A stretch of DNA of 64,000 bases from positions 340,618 to 404,617 of the forward strand of contig NZ_FZPH01000006.1 in NCBI RefSeq assembly GCF_900188485.1, given 5' to 3'. Under the pieces are notes generated by a model that saw only the letters and a program-made list of their open reading frames with translations, ran no database searches and was not told where the DNA came from. Within the stretch, counting starts at the first letter, position 1; each line of letters opens with the position of its first letter. This document shows, piece after piece, positions 7,760 through 15,201 of the stretch. This DNA comes from Asanoa hainanensis. GTDB lineage: Bacteria; Actinomycetota; Actinomycetes; Mycobacteriales; Micromonosporaceae. The position numbers and the translations under genes are program-made.

Positions 7760-8275
7760 ATGACCCGCTGGTTGACCGACGACGAGATGCGGGCGTGGCT
7801 CGGCTACCGGCGACTGCGCACGCTGCTCGACCTGCAGATCACCCGCGACCTGGCCGCCGACTCGGGGCTCTCGGACGCCGACTACGACGTGCTCTCGACC
7901 GTCTCGGACGCCCCCGGCCACCGGATGCGCCTCGGCGAGCTCGCCGCCGAGATCAAATGGTCGGTCAGCCGGCTCTCGCACCACGTCAGCCGGATGGGCC
8001 AGCGCGGCCTGGTCACCCGCGACGACTGCGCGAGCGACGGCCGCAGCGCCACCGTGGTGCTCACCGACGAGGGCTGGGCCACGATCCAGGCGGCGGCCAA
8101 GCTGCACGTCGCGTCCGTCCGGCGGCACTTCGTCGACCTGCTCGACCCGGCCGACCTGGCCGCGCTGAGCACCATCGCCGGCAAGGTGCTCGCCCATCTG
8201 GAACAGGTGACACCCCCCGACGCGGCACGCCGTGCCACCCCGCGTACGGAGCGCGACAAACCCCCCGCAACCTAG
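7760..8275 (+). CDS. MarR family transcriptional regulator
   Basis: A 171-residue winged-helix regulator. The recognition region LGELAAEIKWSVSRLSHHVSRM (split: LGELAAEIKWSVSR then LSHHVSRM) lies near residues 57-78, followed by the wing RDDCASDGRSATVVLT near 88-103. MarR proteins bind palindromes as dimers and are released by small ligands. It is divergently arranged with the YczE-like gene around two identical palindromes, so autoregulation and repression of that operon are the obvious role. The ATG is 6 nt from a -10, implying a leaderless transcript. The ligand is unknown. Confidence 0.92.
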   Translation: MTRWLTDDEMRAWLGYRRLRTLLDLQITRDLAADSGLSDADYDVLSTVSDAPGHRMRLGELAAEIKWSVSRLSHHVSRMGQRGLVTRDDCASDGRSATVVLTDEGWATIQAAAKLHVASVRRHFVDLLDPADLAALSTIAGKVLAHLEQVTPPDAARRATPRTERDKPPAT

Positions 8276-8295
8276 CCTCAGAGATCTGCGCTGGC

Positions 8296-8301
8296 TAGAT
8301 T
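8296..8301 (+). promoter_or_regulatory. Leaderless -10 element (TAGATT) of the NUDIX gene
   Basis: TAGATT ends 6 nt before the GTG start at 8308, with no Shine-Dalgarno. No clear -35 hexamer is visible. Confidence 0.5.
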
Positions 8302-8307
8302 TCATCC

Positions 8308-8757
8308 GTGTCCGTCGAACCCATGCGCTGCGCGGCAGGTGTCATCGTCGACGACGACGGGCGCGTGTTCATCCAGCGCCGGTCGGCGACCCGCAAGCTG
8401 TTCCCGGACACCTGGGACATCGTCGGCGGCCACCTGGAGCCGGGCGAGAGCTTCGAGGAGGCGCTCTACCGCGAGGTCACCGAGGAGACCGGCTGGCGGG
8501 TCTCGATCGTCCTCGGCACCATCGGTGAGCTGCGCTACCGGGGCAACGACGGGCTCGAGCGCCTGGAGACCGACTTCCTGATCCGGGTCGACGGCGATCT
8601 GGCCCGGCCCCGCCTCGAACCCGGCAAGCACACCGGCTTCCGGTGGATCACCCCCGCCGAGCTCGGCGTGTTCGACGAGCAGCGGGACATGGACGGCGGT
8701 CTACTCCGCCAGATCGTCGAGGGCGGTTTCGCCCTTTTGCGCCAGATCGGCTTGTAG
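8308..8757 (+). CDS. NUDIX hydrolase
   Basis: A 149-residue NUDIX-fold pyrophosphohydrolase that cleaves nucleoside diphosphates linked to another moiety. The Nudix box is complete: Gly41, Glu47, Arg55-Glu56, Glu59-Glu60 and Gly62 fit GX5EX7REUXEEXGU. The substrate is not readable; isopentenyl-diphosphate-isomerase-like or house-cleaning NUDIX enzymes share this size. The GTG at 8308 follows a TAGATT -10 by 6 nt. It precedes the polyol-phosphate cluster by 78 bp but seems to be a separate unit. Confidence 0.9.
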   Translation: MSVEPMRCAAGVIVDDDGRVFIQRRSATRKLFPDTWDIVGGHLEPGESFEEALYREVTEETGWRVSIVLGTIGELRYRGNDGLERLETDFLIRVDGDLARPRLEPGKHTGFRWITPAELGVFDEQRDMDGGLLRQIVEGGFALLRQIGL

Positions 8758-8770
8758 CTTCGGACACCGC

Positions 8771-8802
8771 TATCCTCCACGTCGGGAAGAGTTTTCTTCC
8801 CG
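8771..8802 (+). promoter_or_regulatory. -10 element and leader hairpin before the nucleotidyltransferase gene
   Basis: TATCCT at 8771-8776 is a good -10. A 7-bp inverted repeat (CGGGAAG, AGTTTT, CTTCCCG) at 8783-8802 starts where the transcript should begin. It could be a stabilising 5' hairpin or an operator. It could instead terminate the NUDIX gene, but no T-tract follows. Confidence 0.45.
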
Positions 8803-8835
8803 TACACCTGCTTCATGTGTGGAGGAAGCTCCAGG

Positions 8836-9567
8836 ATGATCGGTCTCGTGCTCGCGGCCGGCGCCGGCCGGCGTCTGCGCCCCTATACCGACACGCTGCC
8901 CAAGGCCCTCGTGCCGGTCGACGGTGAGACCACCATCCTCGACATCGCGCTGCGCAACCTCGCCGCCGTCGGGCTCACCGACATCGCCGTCGTGGTCGGC
9001 TACGCGGCCGAGACGGTCGAGAAGCGCCGGCCGGACCTGGAGTCGCGCTACGGCGTCACGCTGAACCTCGTCCACAACGACAAGGCCGAGGAGTGGAACA
9101 ACGCCTACTCCCTGTGGCTGGCCCGTGACCAGTTCGCGGGCGGGGCGCTGCTCGTCAACGGCGACACCGTGCACCCGGTCTCGGTCGAGCAGACCCTGCT
9201 CGACAACCGCGGCCCCGGCATCCTGCTCGCCGTCGACAACGTCAAGAAGCTCGCCGACGAGGAGATGAAGACCACCTTCGACGCCGACGGCCAGCTCACC
9301 CGGATCACCAAGCTGATGGACCCGGCCGAGGCGTTCGGGGAGTACATCGGCGCGACGCTGATCGAGGCGTCCGCCGCGGCCGGCCTCGCGGATGCCCTCC
9401 AAGCGACCTGGCAGCGCGACCCGAACCTCTACTACGAGGACGGCTACCAGGAGTACGCGCAGCGCGGCGGCGAGGTCCGGGCGGCGACCATCGGCGACAT
9501 CCCCTGGGTCGAGGTCGACAACCACGCCGACCTGGCCCGCGCGCGGGAGATCGCATGCCGCTACTAG
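8836..9567 (+). CDS. Sugar/polyol-phosphate nucleotidyltransferase (phosphocholine cytidylyltransferase family)
   Basis: Joins NTP and a phosphorylated alcohol or sugar to give an NDP-activated donor and pyrophosphate. The 243-residue protein is one nucleotidyltransferase domain: the loop LAAGAGRRLRPYTDTLPK (about 5-22) binds the nucleotide, and NGDTV carries the metal-binding Asp near 108. This group is usually annotated LicC-like, hence CTP-dependent. The ATG at 8836 has GGAGGA 9 nt upstream, better than the ATG at 8815. It overlaps the next gene by 13 nt, and that dehydrogenase and the CDP-alcohol phosphotransferase behind it suggest a CDP-polyol product, possibly CDP-glycerol. Confidence 0.87.
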   Translation: MIGLVLAAGAGRRLRPYTDTLPKALVPVDGETTILDIALRNLAAVGLTDIAVVVGYAAETVEKRRPDLESRYGVTLNLVHNDKAEEWNNAYSLWLARDQFAGGALLVNGDTVHPVSVEQTLLDNRGPGILLAVDNVKKLADEEMKTTFDADGQLTRITKLMDPAEAFGEYIGATLIEASAAAGLADALQATWQRDPNLYYEDGYQEYAQRGGEVRAATIGDIPWVEVDNHADLARAREIACRY

Positions 9568-10622
9568 CCCGCACGGTCACCACGCCGCTGGCCATCGAGG
9601 TGCGCCGGGGCGCCGTCGCGGAGCTCGGCACCCTGCTGCACGACCGGCGGATCTCCGGTGGCGGTGACGTCGCGGTCGTGGTCGGTCCCGGCCAGGGCGA
9701 CCGGATCGCCGAGATGGTGCGGCCGGGCCTGGGCAACGCCGACGTCTTCCACATCGCCGGCGGCACCCTCGACGCGGCGGCCGAGCTCGGCGAGCGGCTG
9801 GGCGCGCGGTCGTACGACGCGGTGGTCGGCATCGGCGGCGGCAAGACCATCGACACCACCAAGTACGCGGCCACCCGGTTCGGCATCCCGATGGTGACCG
9901 TGGCGACCAGCCTGGCCAACGACGGCATCGCGTCGCCGACGGCATCGCTGTCCCACGGCGGCCGCCGCAACTCCTACGGCGTGCAGATCCCGATCGCGGT
10001 GATCGTCGACCTCGACTTCGTCGAGAACGGCCCGGACCGGCAGACCCAGGCCGGCATCGGTGACGCGCTCTCGGACCTCAACGCCGTGGCCGACTGGGAG
10101 CTGGCCCACCGCGAGCGCGGCGAGCCGATCGACGGCCTCGCGGTCACGCTGTCGCGGGCCAGCGCCGAGGCGCTGGTCAACCACCCGGGCAAGATCACGG
10201 ACGACGCGTTCCTGACCACGCTGGCCGAGGCGTTGATCATGGGTGGCCTGGCCAGCGCGGTGCACGGCACCACCCGGCCGGTCAGCGGCGGCTGCCACGA
10301 GATCTCGCACGCCATCGACGCGCTGTTCGGCGAGGTGGCCTCGCACGGCGAGCAGGTCGGGGTGGGCGCGCTGTTCTGCACCTACCTGCGCGGCGAGCAG
10401 GAGCGGCTGGCCCAGCTCGTGCACTGCATGCGCCGCCACGGGCTGTCCATCACCCCGGCCGACCTCGGGCTCACCGACGCGCAGTTCGCGCAGGCGGTCG
10501 CGCACGCACCGTCGACCCGGCCGGACCGCTACACGATCCTCGAGCACCTCGCCATGTCGCCCGCCGAGATCGACACCCGGCTGGAGGGGTACGCCGATGC
10601 GCTCCGCGACCTTGTCGGCTGA
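9555..10622 (+). CDS. Glycerol-1-phosphate dehydrogenase-like iron/zinc alcohol dehydrogenase
   Basis: A 355-residue member of the metal-dependent alcohol dehydrogenase/dehydroquinate synthase superfamily that looks most like sn-glycerol-1-phosphate dehydrogenase (EgsA/AraM). The NAD(P) motif GIGGGKTIDTTKY is at 92-104. The substrate block SLANDGIASP is at 119-128. Metal ligands are expected at Asp170 (GIGDALSD), His248 (GCHEISH) and His264 (SHGEQVG). G1PDH reduces dihydroxyacetone phosphate to glycerol-1-phosphate, the enantiomer of the usual bacterial G3P. It overlaps both neighbours (13 nt and 26 nt), so the three genes are very likely one pathway. Another phosphorylated ketone substrate cannot be excluded. 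Confidence 0.85.
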   Translation: MPLLARTVTTPLAIEVRRGAVAELGTLLHDRRISGGGDVAVVVGPGQGDRIAEMVRPGLGNADVFHIAGGTLDAAAELGERLGARSYDAVVGIGGGKTIDTTKYAATRFGIPMVTVATSLANDGIASPTASLSHGGRRNSYGVQIPIAVIVDLDFVENGPDRQTQAGIGDALSDLNAVADWELAHRERGEPIDGLAVTLSRASAEALVNHPGKITDDAFLTTLAEALIMGGLASAVHGTTRPVSGGCHEISHAIDALFGEVASHGEQVGVGALFCTYLRGEQERLAQLVHCMRRHGLSITPADLGLTDAQFAQAVAHAPSTRPDRYTILEHLAMSPAEIDTRLEGYADALRDLVG

Positions 10623-11313
10623 GCCCGCGCCGCCCGGCGCCGCCGAGTTCTACCGGGTCAACCGGGGCGGCGGGCTGTTCAGCGAGGGCCTGAGCCAGCG
10701 GGCCGGAGCGGTGTTCGCCGCGCTCGCGTACCGGCTGCGTATCCCACCCACGATCCTGACCGCCGGCAACCTGGTGGTCGGCCTGGCCACCTCGGCGGCG
10801 GTCGTGGCGCTGGCGTCGACCGACGTGCCGACCTGGGTCGCCGGGCTGGTCGCGCTGGTCGGCTGGCAGCTCGCCTACGCCCTGGACTGTGCCGACGGCC
10901 AGCTCGCCCGGGTGGCGGGGCAGACCAGCCCCGCCGGCGCCCGGGTCGACGTGCTGTGCGACATCGCCGTGCAGATCTCGCTCGTCACCGCGCTGTCCGC
11001 GGTGGCCGTCGACCAGCGCCCCTCGACCGCGTCGTGGGTGGTCGCGCTGTTCGCCGGCACCTGGATGGTCAACCTGGTGACCTCGGTGATGCAGTCGGGC
11101 CCCAACAGCGGCAGCATGGTCACCTCGACCTCGCTCCCGGTGCGCGTGGTCAAGCTGGTCCGCGACTACGGCGCGGTCATCTTCGTGGCGGGCCTGGTGC
11201 TGCTCCTGGTTCCACAATGGACCATCTGGCTGCTGGCCGCCTTCACGGTGGTCAACGGCGGCTTCCTCCTGGCCAGCATCGCCTTCACGGGCCGCACAGC
11301 CCTACGTTCGTGA
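10597..11313 (+). CDS. CDP-alcohol phosphatidyltransferase family membrane enzyme
   Basis: Integral membrane enzyme that transfers a phosphoalcohol from a CDP-alcohol to an acceptor alcohol. The 238 residues include about six hydrophobic segments and the complete CDP-OH-P signature: Asp97, Asp100-Gly101, Ala104-Arg105, Gly114, Asp118 and Asp122. The start ATG at 10597 has GGAGGGG 7 nt upstream and lies 26 nt inside the dehydrogenase gene. Together with the nucleotidyltransferase and the G1P dehydrogenase it forms a route that could make and use a CDP-polyol; the acceptor is unknown. It ends in a convergent 12-nt overlap with the glycosyltransferase gene. Confidence 0.9.
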   Translation: MRSATLSAEPAPPGAAEFYRVNRGGGLFSEGLSQRAGAVFAALAYRLRIPPTILTAGNLVVGLATSAAVVALASTDVPTWVAGLVALVGWQLAYALDCADGQLARVAGQTSPAGARVDVLCDIAVQISLVTALSAVAVDQRPSTASWVVALFAGTWMVNLVTSVMQSGPNSGSMVTSTSLPVRVVKLVRDYGAVIFVAGLVLLLVPQWTIWLLAAFTVVNGGFLLASIAFTGRTALRS

Positions 11314-12465
11314 CGAGGCAAGGGCCGTGTAGATGTCGAGCTGCTGCTTCGTGACCACGTCCGGGTGGAACGTGCGTTCGTAGCGCAGTCGGGCCAGTGG
11401 CGCCTTCGCCGCGGCCTCCGCCGCCGCCACCGGGAACGCCGCCGCCAGCGCGTCGACCTCAGGGGGCACGACCCAGCCCGCGTCGCCCACCTCGTAGGGC
11501 ACCCCGCCCAGGTTCGTGCCGAGCACCGGACGGCCGGCGGCCAGCGCCTCCAGGACCACGGTCGGCAGCACGTCGTGCCACGTCGGCGTCGCCAGCACGA
11601 CCGCGGTGGCCGACAGGGCCGCGGCGATTCCCGGCCGGTCGAGCCGGCCCAGGAACTCGACGTCGCCCCGCGCCGCCGCCACCGACTCGACCAAGGGGCG
11701 CAGATCGCCGTCGCCGGCCACCCGCAGCGGCCCGTTGGCGCCGTCCGGGTGCCGCTGCCAGGCGTCCAGCAGGAGCCGGACGCCCTTCTCCTCGGAGAGC
11801 CGGCCCGAGAAGAACAGGAAGCCCGTGCCGAGCGGCGCCGGCGGGCCCGGGTCGGGGATGGCGTTCGGCTTGACCGTGATCCGCTCCGGCGCGATCCCGT
11901 ACCCGATCAGATGATCTTTGATCGCGTCGGTCAGCGCCAGGTAGCCGTCGACCGAGCGCCAGGTCGGCCGGTGCACGGTCAGCGCCGTGGCCATCAGCGC
12001 GCTCTGCGCCGCCGAACCCCGGTAGCAGCGGTGCCGCACCGCCGGCAGCGGCAGCGTGCGACCCCGGCAGTCGTGGCAGATGCCACCGTCGCGGAAGTAG
12101 AGCCCGGACGCGCAGACCTGCCGGTAGTTGTGCACGGTCTGCAGCACCGGCAGGCCGAACCGGTGCGCGGTCCGCACGATCCAGGGCGAGATCAGCGGGT
12201 ACGGGTTGTGCAGGTGCAGCACGTCCGGCCGGTGCGCCCGGATCAGCTCCTCCAGGTCCCGTTGCGCCTTCGGCGCGTAGATCGGCGAGATGGGCAGCAG
12301 CGCCTTGGCCGCCGGCGACATGGTCGCGATCTCGTCGGAGCTGCGCAGGAACGGCAGCACCTCGACGCCCGCCGCGGCGAGCTGGTCGATCTCCAGATCG
12401 ACGATCGTGTTCTCGCCCGAGGGCTGGGCCTCGCGATATCTGTTGTGCGCGACGACGACCTTCAT
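11302..12465 (-). CDS. Family 4 glycosyltransferase
   Basis: A GT-B fold retaining glycosyltransferase of 387 residues. The N-terminal acceptor domain has LHLHNPYP near 94 and QTVHNYRQVC near 122. A Cys-rich loop (CHDC...RHRCYRG, about 140-160) is typical of some capsule and exopolysaccharide GT4 enzymes. The donor-binding C-domain has FFSGRLSEEKG near 230 and the EALAAGRPVLGT nucleotide-sugar motif near 320. Substrates are unknown. It faces the CDP-alcohol cluster from the opposite strand (12-nt convergent overlap) and is divergent from the Fpg/Nei gene with only 26 bp between the start codons. Confidence 0.9.
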   Translation of the reverse strand: MKVVVAHNRYREAQPSGENTIVDLEIDQLAAAGVEVLPFLRSSDEIATMSPAAKALLPISPIYAPKAQRDLEELIRAHRPDVLHLHNPYPLISPWIVRTAHRFGLPVLQTVHNYRQVCASGLYFRDGGICHDCRGRTLPLPAVRHRCYRGSAAQSALMATALTVHRPTWRSVDGYLALTDAIKDHLIGYGIAPERITVKPNAIPDPGPPAPLGTGFLFFSGRLSEEKGVRLLLDAWQRHPDGANGPLRVAGDGDLRPLVESVAAARGDVEFLGRLDRPGIAAALSATAVVLATPTWHDVLPTVVLEALAAGRPVLGTNLGGVPYEVGDAGWVVPPEVDALAAAFPVAAAEAAAKAPLARLRYERTFHPDVVTKQQLDIYTALASSRT

Positions 12466-12474
12466 GGTGGCGCC

Positions 12475-12484
12475 AGGTTACCGT
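12475..12484. promoter_or_regulatory. Overlapping divergent -10 elements in a 26-bp intergenic gap
   Basis: Plus-strand TACCGT (12479-12484) ends 7 nt before the GTG of the Fpg/Nei gene. Minus-strand TAACCT (12480-12475) ends 9 nt before the ATG of the glycosyltransferase gene. The two hexamers share two base pairs, so each promoter's upstream part would lie inside the other gene. Confidence 0.5.
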
Positions 12485-12491
12485 TGTCGAC

Positions 12492-13355
12492 GTGCCCGAA
12501 CTGCCCGAGGTGGAAGCACTCGCCGCATACCTGCGTGACCGTGCCGTGGGTCACCGTGTGCAGCGGCTCGAGGTGGCTTCCTTCAGCGCGCTCAAAACCT
12601 ATGACCCGGCACCCTCGGCGATCGCCGGCAAGGAGATCGTCGACGCGGGCCGCCACGGCAAGTTCCTGGACATTACCTTCGATGGCGGCGTGCACCTCGT
12701 CGTACACCTCTCGCGGGCCGGCTGGCTGCACTACCGCGACGCGTTCGCCAGCGCCGCACCGCTCAAGCCCGGCAAGGGCCCGATCGCGGTCCGCGTGCGC
12801 CTCGACGACGGGTCCGGTTTCGACCTCACCGAGGCCGGCACGCAGAAACGCCTCGCGGCTTACCTGGTGACCGATCCGGCCGCCATGGTGCCCGGCATCG
12901 CCAAGCTCGGCCCCGACGCGCTCACGGCCGACGAGGCGACCTTCGCGGCCGCCGTGCGCGGCCGGCGCGGCCAGCTCAAGGGCGTGCTCAAGGACCAGGC
13001 GGTGCTGGCCGGCATCGGCAACGCGTACTCCGACGAGATCCTGCACGCGGCCAAGCTCTCGCCGTTCGCGATGAGCGACCGCCTGACCGACGCACAAGTG
13101 GCCACCCTGCACGAAGCCACGCAGACGGTGCTCAACGACGCGGTCGGGCGTTCCGTGGGGCAGAAGGCCGCGGAGCTCAAGGGCGAGAAGCGGTCCGGCA
13201 TGAAGGTGCACGCCCGCACCGGACTGCCGTGCCCGGTCTGCGGCGACAACGTGCGTGAGGTCTCGTTCGCCGACTCGAGCCTGCAGTACTGCCCGACCTG
13301 CCAGACCGGCGGCAAGCCCCTGGCGGATCGACGGCTGTCCAGGTTGGTGCGCTGA
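12492..13355 (+). CDS. Fpg/Nei family DNA glycosylase/AP lyase
   Basis: Base-excision repair enzyme that removes oxidised bases. The 287-residue protein starts with the catalytic Pro2-Glu3 of PELPEVE, has the conserved Lys57 in GRHGKFL, the helix-two-turn-helix with GIGNAYSDEIL near 180, and a C-terminal zinc finger with Cys247, Cys250, Cys267 and Cys270. Whether it prefers oxidised purines or pyrimidines cannot be decided here. The GTG at 12492 is required for Pro2 to be the catalytic residue and is 7 nt from a -10, so the transcript is probably leaderless. Confidence 0.93.
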   Translation: MPELPEVEALAAYLRDRAVGHRVQRLEVASFSALKTYDPAPSAIAGKEIVDAGRHGKFLDITFDGGVHLVVHLSRAGWLHYRDAFASAAPLKPGKGPIAVRVRLDDGSGFDLTEAGTQKRLAAYLVTDPAAMVPGIAKLGPDALTADEATFAAAVRGRRGQLKGVLKDQAVLAGIGNAYSDEILHAAKLSPFAMSDRLTDAQVATLHEATQTVLNDAVGRSVGQKAAELKGEKRSGMKVHARTGLPCPVCGDNVREVSFADSSLQYCPTCQTGGKPLADRRLSRLVR

Positions 13356-13430
13356 GTGAGCGGCCGGAAGCCCTGCGTACGAACCTTTTTCGACGCACAA
13401 CTAACTTCTTCCGAAGCGCTCGTCTATCGG

Positions 13431-13436
13431 TATAGT
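13431..13436 (+). promoter_or_regulatory. -10 element (TATAGT) of the sugar transferase gene
   Basis: TATAGT is close to the consensus -10 and unusual in this GC-rich DNA. No TTGACA-like -35 is visible at the right distance. Transcription from here would give a leader of roughly 100 nt before the GTG at 13544. Confidence 0.5.
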
Positions 13437-13444
13437 GACCCGGT

Positions 13445-13487
13445 CCCGCACCGACGGCGCGGGGACGACCCCTCCGGCGGGTGCGGG
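13445..13487 (+). promoter_or_regulatory. Branched hairpin in the leader of the sugar transferase gene
   Basis: CCCGCACC (13445-13452) pairs with GGTGCGGG (13480-13487), enclosing an inner GGGG-ACGA-CCCC hairpin (13461-13472). It lies downstream of TATAGT and 57 nt before the start codon. It may be a leader RNA structure or an attenuator. No known riboswitch was recognised. Confidence 0.45.
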
Positions 13488-13503
13488 CGTAATGTCTGCC
13501 TTC

Positions 13504-13528
13504 TGTCGACGGTTCACAACCGTTGACA
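13504..13528 (+). promoter_or_regulatory. Inverted repeat next to the sugar transferase ribosome-binding site
   Basis: TGTCGACGGTT, CAC, AACCGTTGACA forms 11-bp arms with one mismatch, ending three nt before the GGAGAC Shine-Dalgarno. It could be an operator or an RNA hairpin that controls translation. Confidence 0.45.
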
Positions 13529-13543
13529 TGGGAGACTGATGCG

Positions 13544-15160
13544 GTGGGCGACCCGAGCCCGTACGGCGAGTGGGCGGCACGCGTTACCCGGGAGGACGTG
13601 CGTGAGGTGACGACCAGCCTCGAGCGCCCGGTAACCAGCAACGGCCGCGGTGGCGTCGTGCGCCACGTCGACAGCTTCGAGATCCAGGTGCCTTCGCCGC
13701 CGCCACCCAACGGTGTGCCGCGGTCCGCCTGGGCCCGGGCCCGGCGCCGCGTGTCCCGCTGGCACCGCCCCTTCATCCTGGTCCTGCTCGTGCTCGACTT
13801 CGGCGCGGCCGTGCTCGCGAGCTACTTCGCGGTCACCGAGTTCGAGACGGCCCGCGCCGGCTTCCAGGACCGCCCGACGCTGTTCAACCTGATCGCGTAC
13901 GTCTTCCTGCCGTGCGGGTGGCTGTTCACGCTCTGGGCCAACGGCGCCTACGACCGCCGCTACCTCGGGCTGGGCACCGACGAGTTCAAGCGCGTGACCC
14001 GCGCGTCGCTCGTGGTCGCGGCCAGCGTGTCGTTCCTGGTCTTCGCCACGAAGACCGATTTGTCACGTATGACGGTCGGCGGCGTCCTGCTGGGCGCGCT
14101 GCTGCTCATCTGGTTCACCCGCTACGTCGCCCGGCAGGTGCTGCACCTGGTCCGCCGCCGCGCCGGCGTCGCCGGCCACCGGATGATCCTGGTCGGCACG
14201 CTGCCCGAGGCGCTCGAGGTCTACACGGCGGTCACCCGCAACCCCTCCGCCGGCCTGGTGCCGGTCGGCATCCACATCACCGACGGGTACGCCGCCGCCC
14301 GCGGCATGGAGACCCCGGTGCCCGTCTACGCCGGCCGCGACGTGCTCGGCCTGGTCCGCGAGCTCGGCGCCGACACGATCGCGGTCTGCGGCTCGGCCAG
14401 CGCGGAGCCCGGCGAGCTGCGCCGCCTCGCCTGGCAGCTCGAGGGCAGCGGCGTCGACCTCGTCGTCGCACCGCAGCTCACCGACATCGCCGGCCCCCGG
14501 GTGCACATCCGCCCCATCGAGGGCCTGCCGCTGCTGCACGTCGAAGAGCCGACGCTGTCGGGCCCGGCGCTGCTGGCCAAGAACATCCTGGACCGGGTGG
14601 CGGCCGCGGTCGGCCTGATCGTGCTGCTCCCGCTGCTGGCGGGCATCGCGATCGGCATCAAGATCTCCGACAAGGGCCCGGTCTTCTTCCGCCAGCCCCG
14701 GGTCGGCCACGAGGGCCGCACGTTCCGCGTGTGGAAGTTCCGCACGATGTACGTCGACGCCGAGGACCGCCTGGCCGCCCTGGTCGACCAGAACGAGACC
14801 GACGGCATGCTCTTCAAGATCCGCCAGGACCCGCGGGTCTTCCCGTTCGGCCGCTTCCTGCGGGCGAGCTCGGTCGACGAGCTGCCCCAGTTGATCAACG
14901 TGCTCAAGGGCGAGATGTCGCTGGTCGGCCCCCGCCCACTGCCCGCCGACGACGGCGACTTCCTCGGCGACGTCCGCCGCCGGCTCCTGGTCCGCCCGGG
15001 CATCACCGGCCTCTGGCAGGTGTCGGGACGGTCGGATCTGTCCTGGGACGAGGCAGTGCGGCTCGACCTCTACTACGTCGACAACTGGTCCCTGGCGTAC
15101 GACCTGAGCATCCTCTGGCGCACCATCGGCGTAGTCCTCGCGCGCAAAGGCGCCTACTAG
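13544..15160 (+). CDS. Exopolysaccharide polyprenyl-phosphate sugar-1-phosphate transferase
   Basis: Starts a surface glycan by moving sugar-1-phosphate from a nucleotide sugar to undecaprenyl phosphate at the membrane. The 538 residues comprise a disordered N-terminus, about five membrane helices to residue 210, a CoA-binding/Rossmann-like segment around 210-330 and a C-terminal bacterial sugar transferase domain from about 345. That domain has KFRTMYVDAE, SSVDELPQLINVLKGEMSLV-type blocks (SSVDELPQL, GEMSLVGPRP), RPGITGLWQVSGRS and DLYYVDNWS. The GTG at 13544 is 9 nt after GGGAG; an upstream in-frame TTG is less likely. The long structured leader suggests regulated expression. Confidence 0.9.
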   Translation: MGDPSPYGEWAARVTREDVREVTTSLERPVTSNGRGGVVRHVDSFEIQVPSPPPPNGVPRSAWARARRRVSRWHRPFILVLLVLDFGAAVLASYFAVTEFETARAGFQDRPTLFNLIAYVFLPCGWLFTLWANGAYDRRYLGLGTDEFKRVTRASLVVAASVSFLVFATKTDLSRMTVGGVLLGALLLIWFTRYVARQVLHLVRRRAGVAGHRMILVGTLPEALEVYTAVTRNPSAGLVPVGIHITDGYAAARGMETPVPVYAGRDVLGLVRELGADTIAVCGSASAEPGELRRLAWQLEGSGVDLVVAPQLTDIAGPRVHIRPIEGLPLLHVEEPTLSGPALLAKNILDRVAAAVGLIVLLPLLAGIAIGIKISDKGPVFFRQPRVGHEGRTFRVWKFRTMYVDAEDRLAALVDQNETDGMLFKIRQDPRVFPFGRFLRASSVDELPQLINVLKGEMSLVGPRPLPADDGDFLGDVRRRLLVRPGITGLWQVSGRSDLSWDEAVRLDLYYVDNWSLAYDLSILWRTIGVVLARKGAY

Positions 15161-15201
15161 AGGGCTTCCTAAATCCGTGATGGGCCGCGAGGATTCCGCG
15201 C

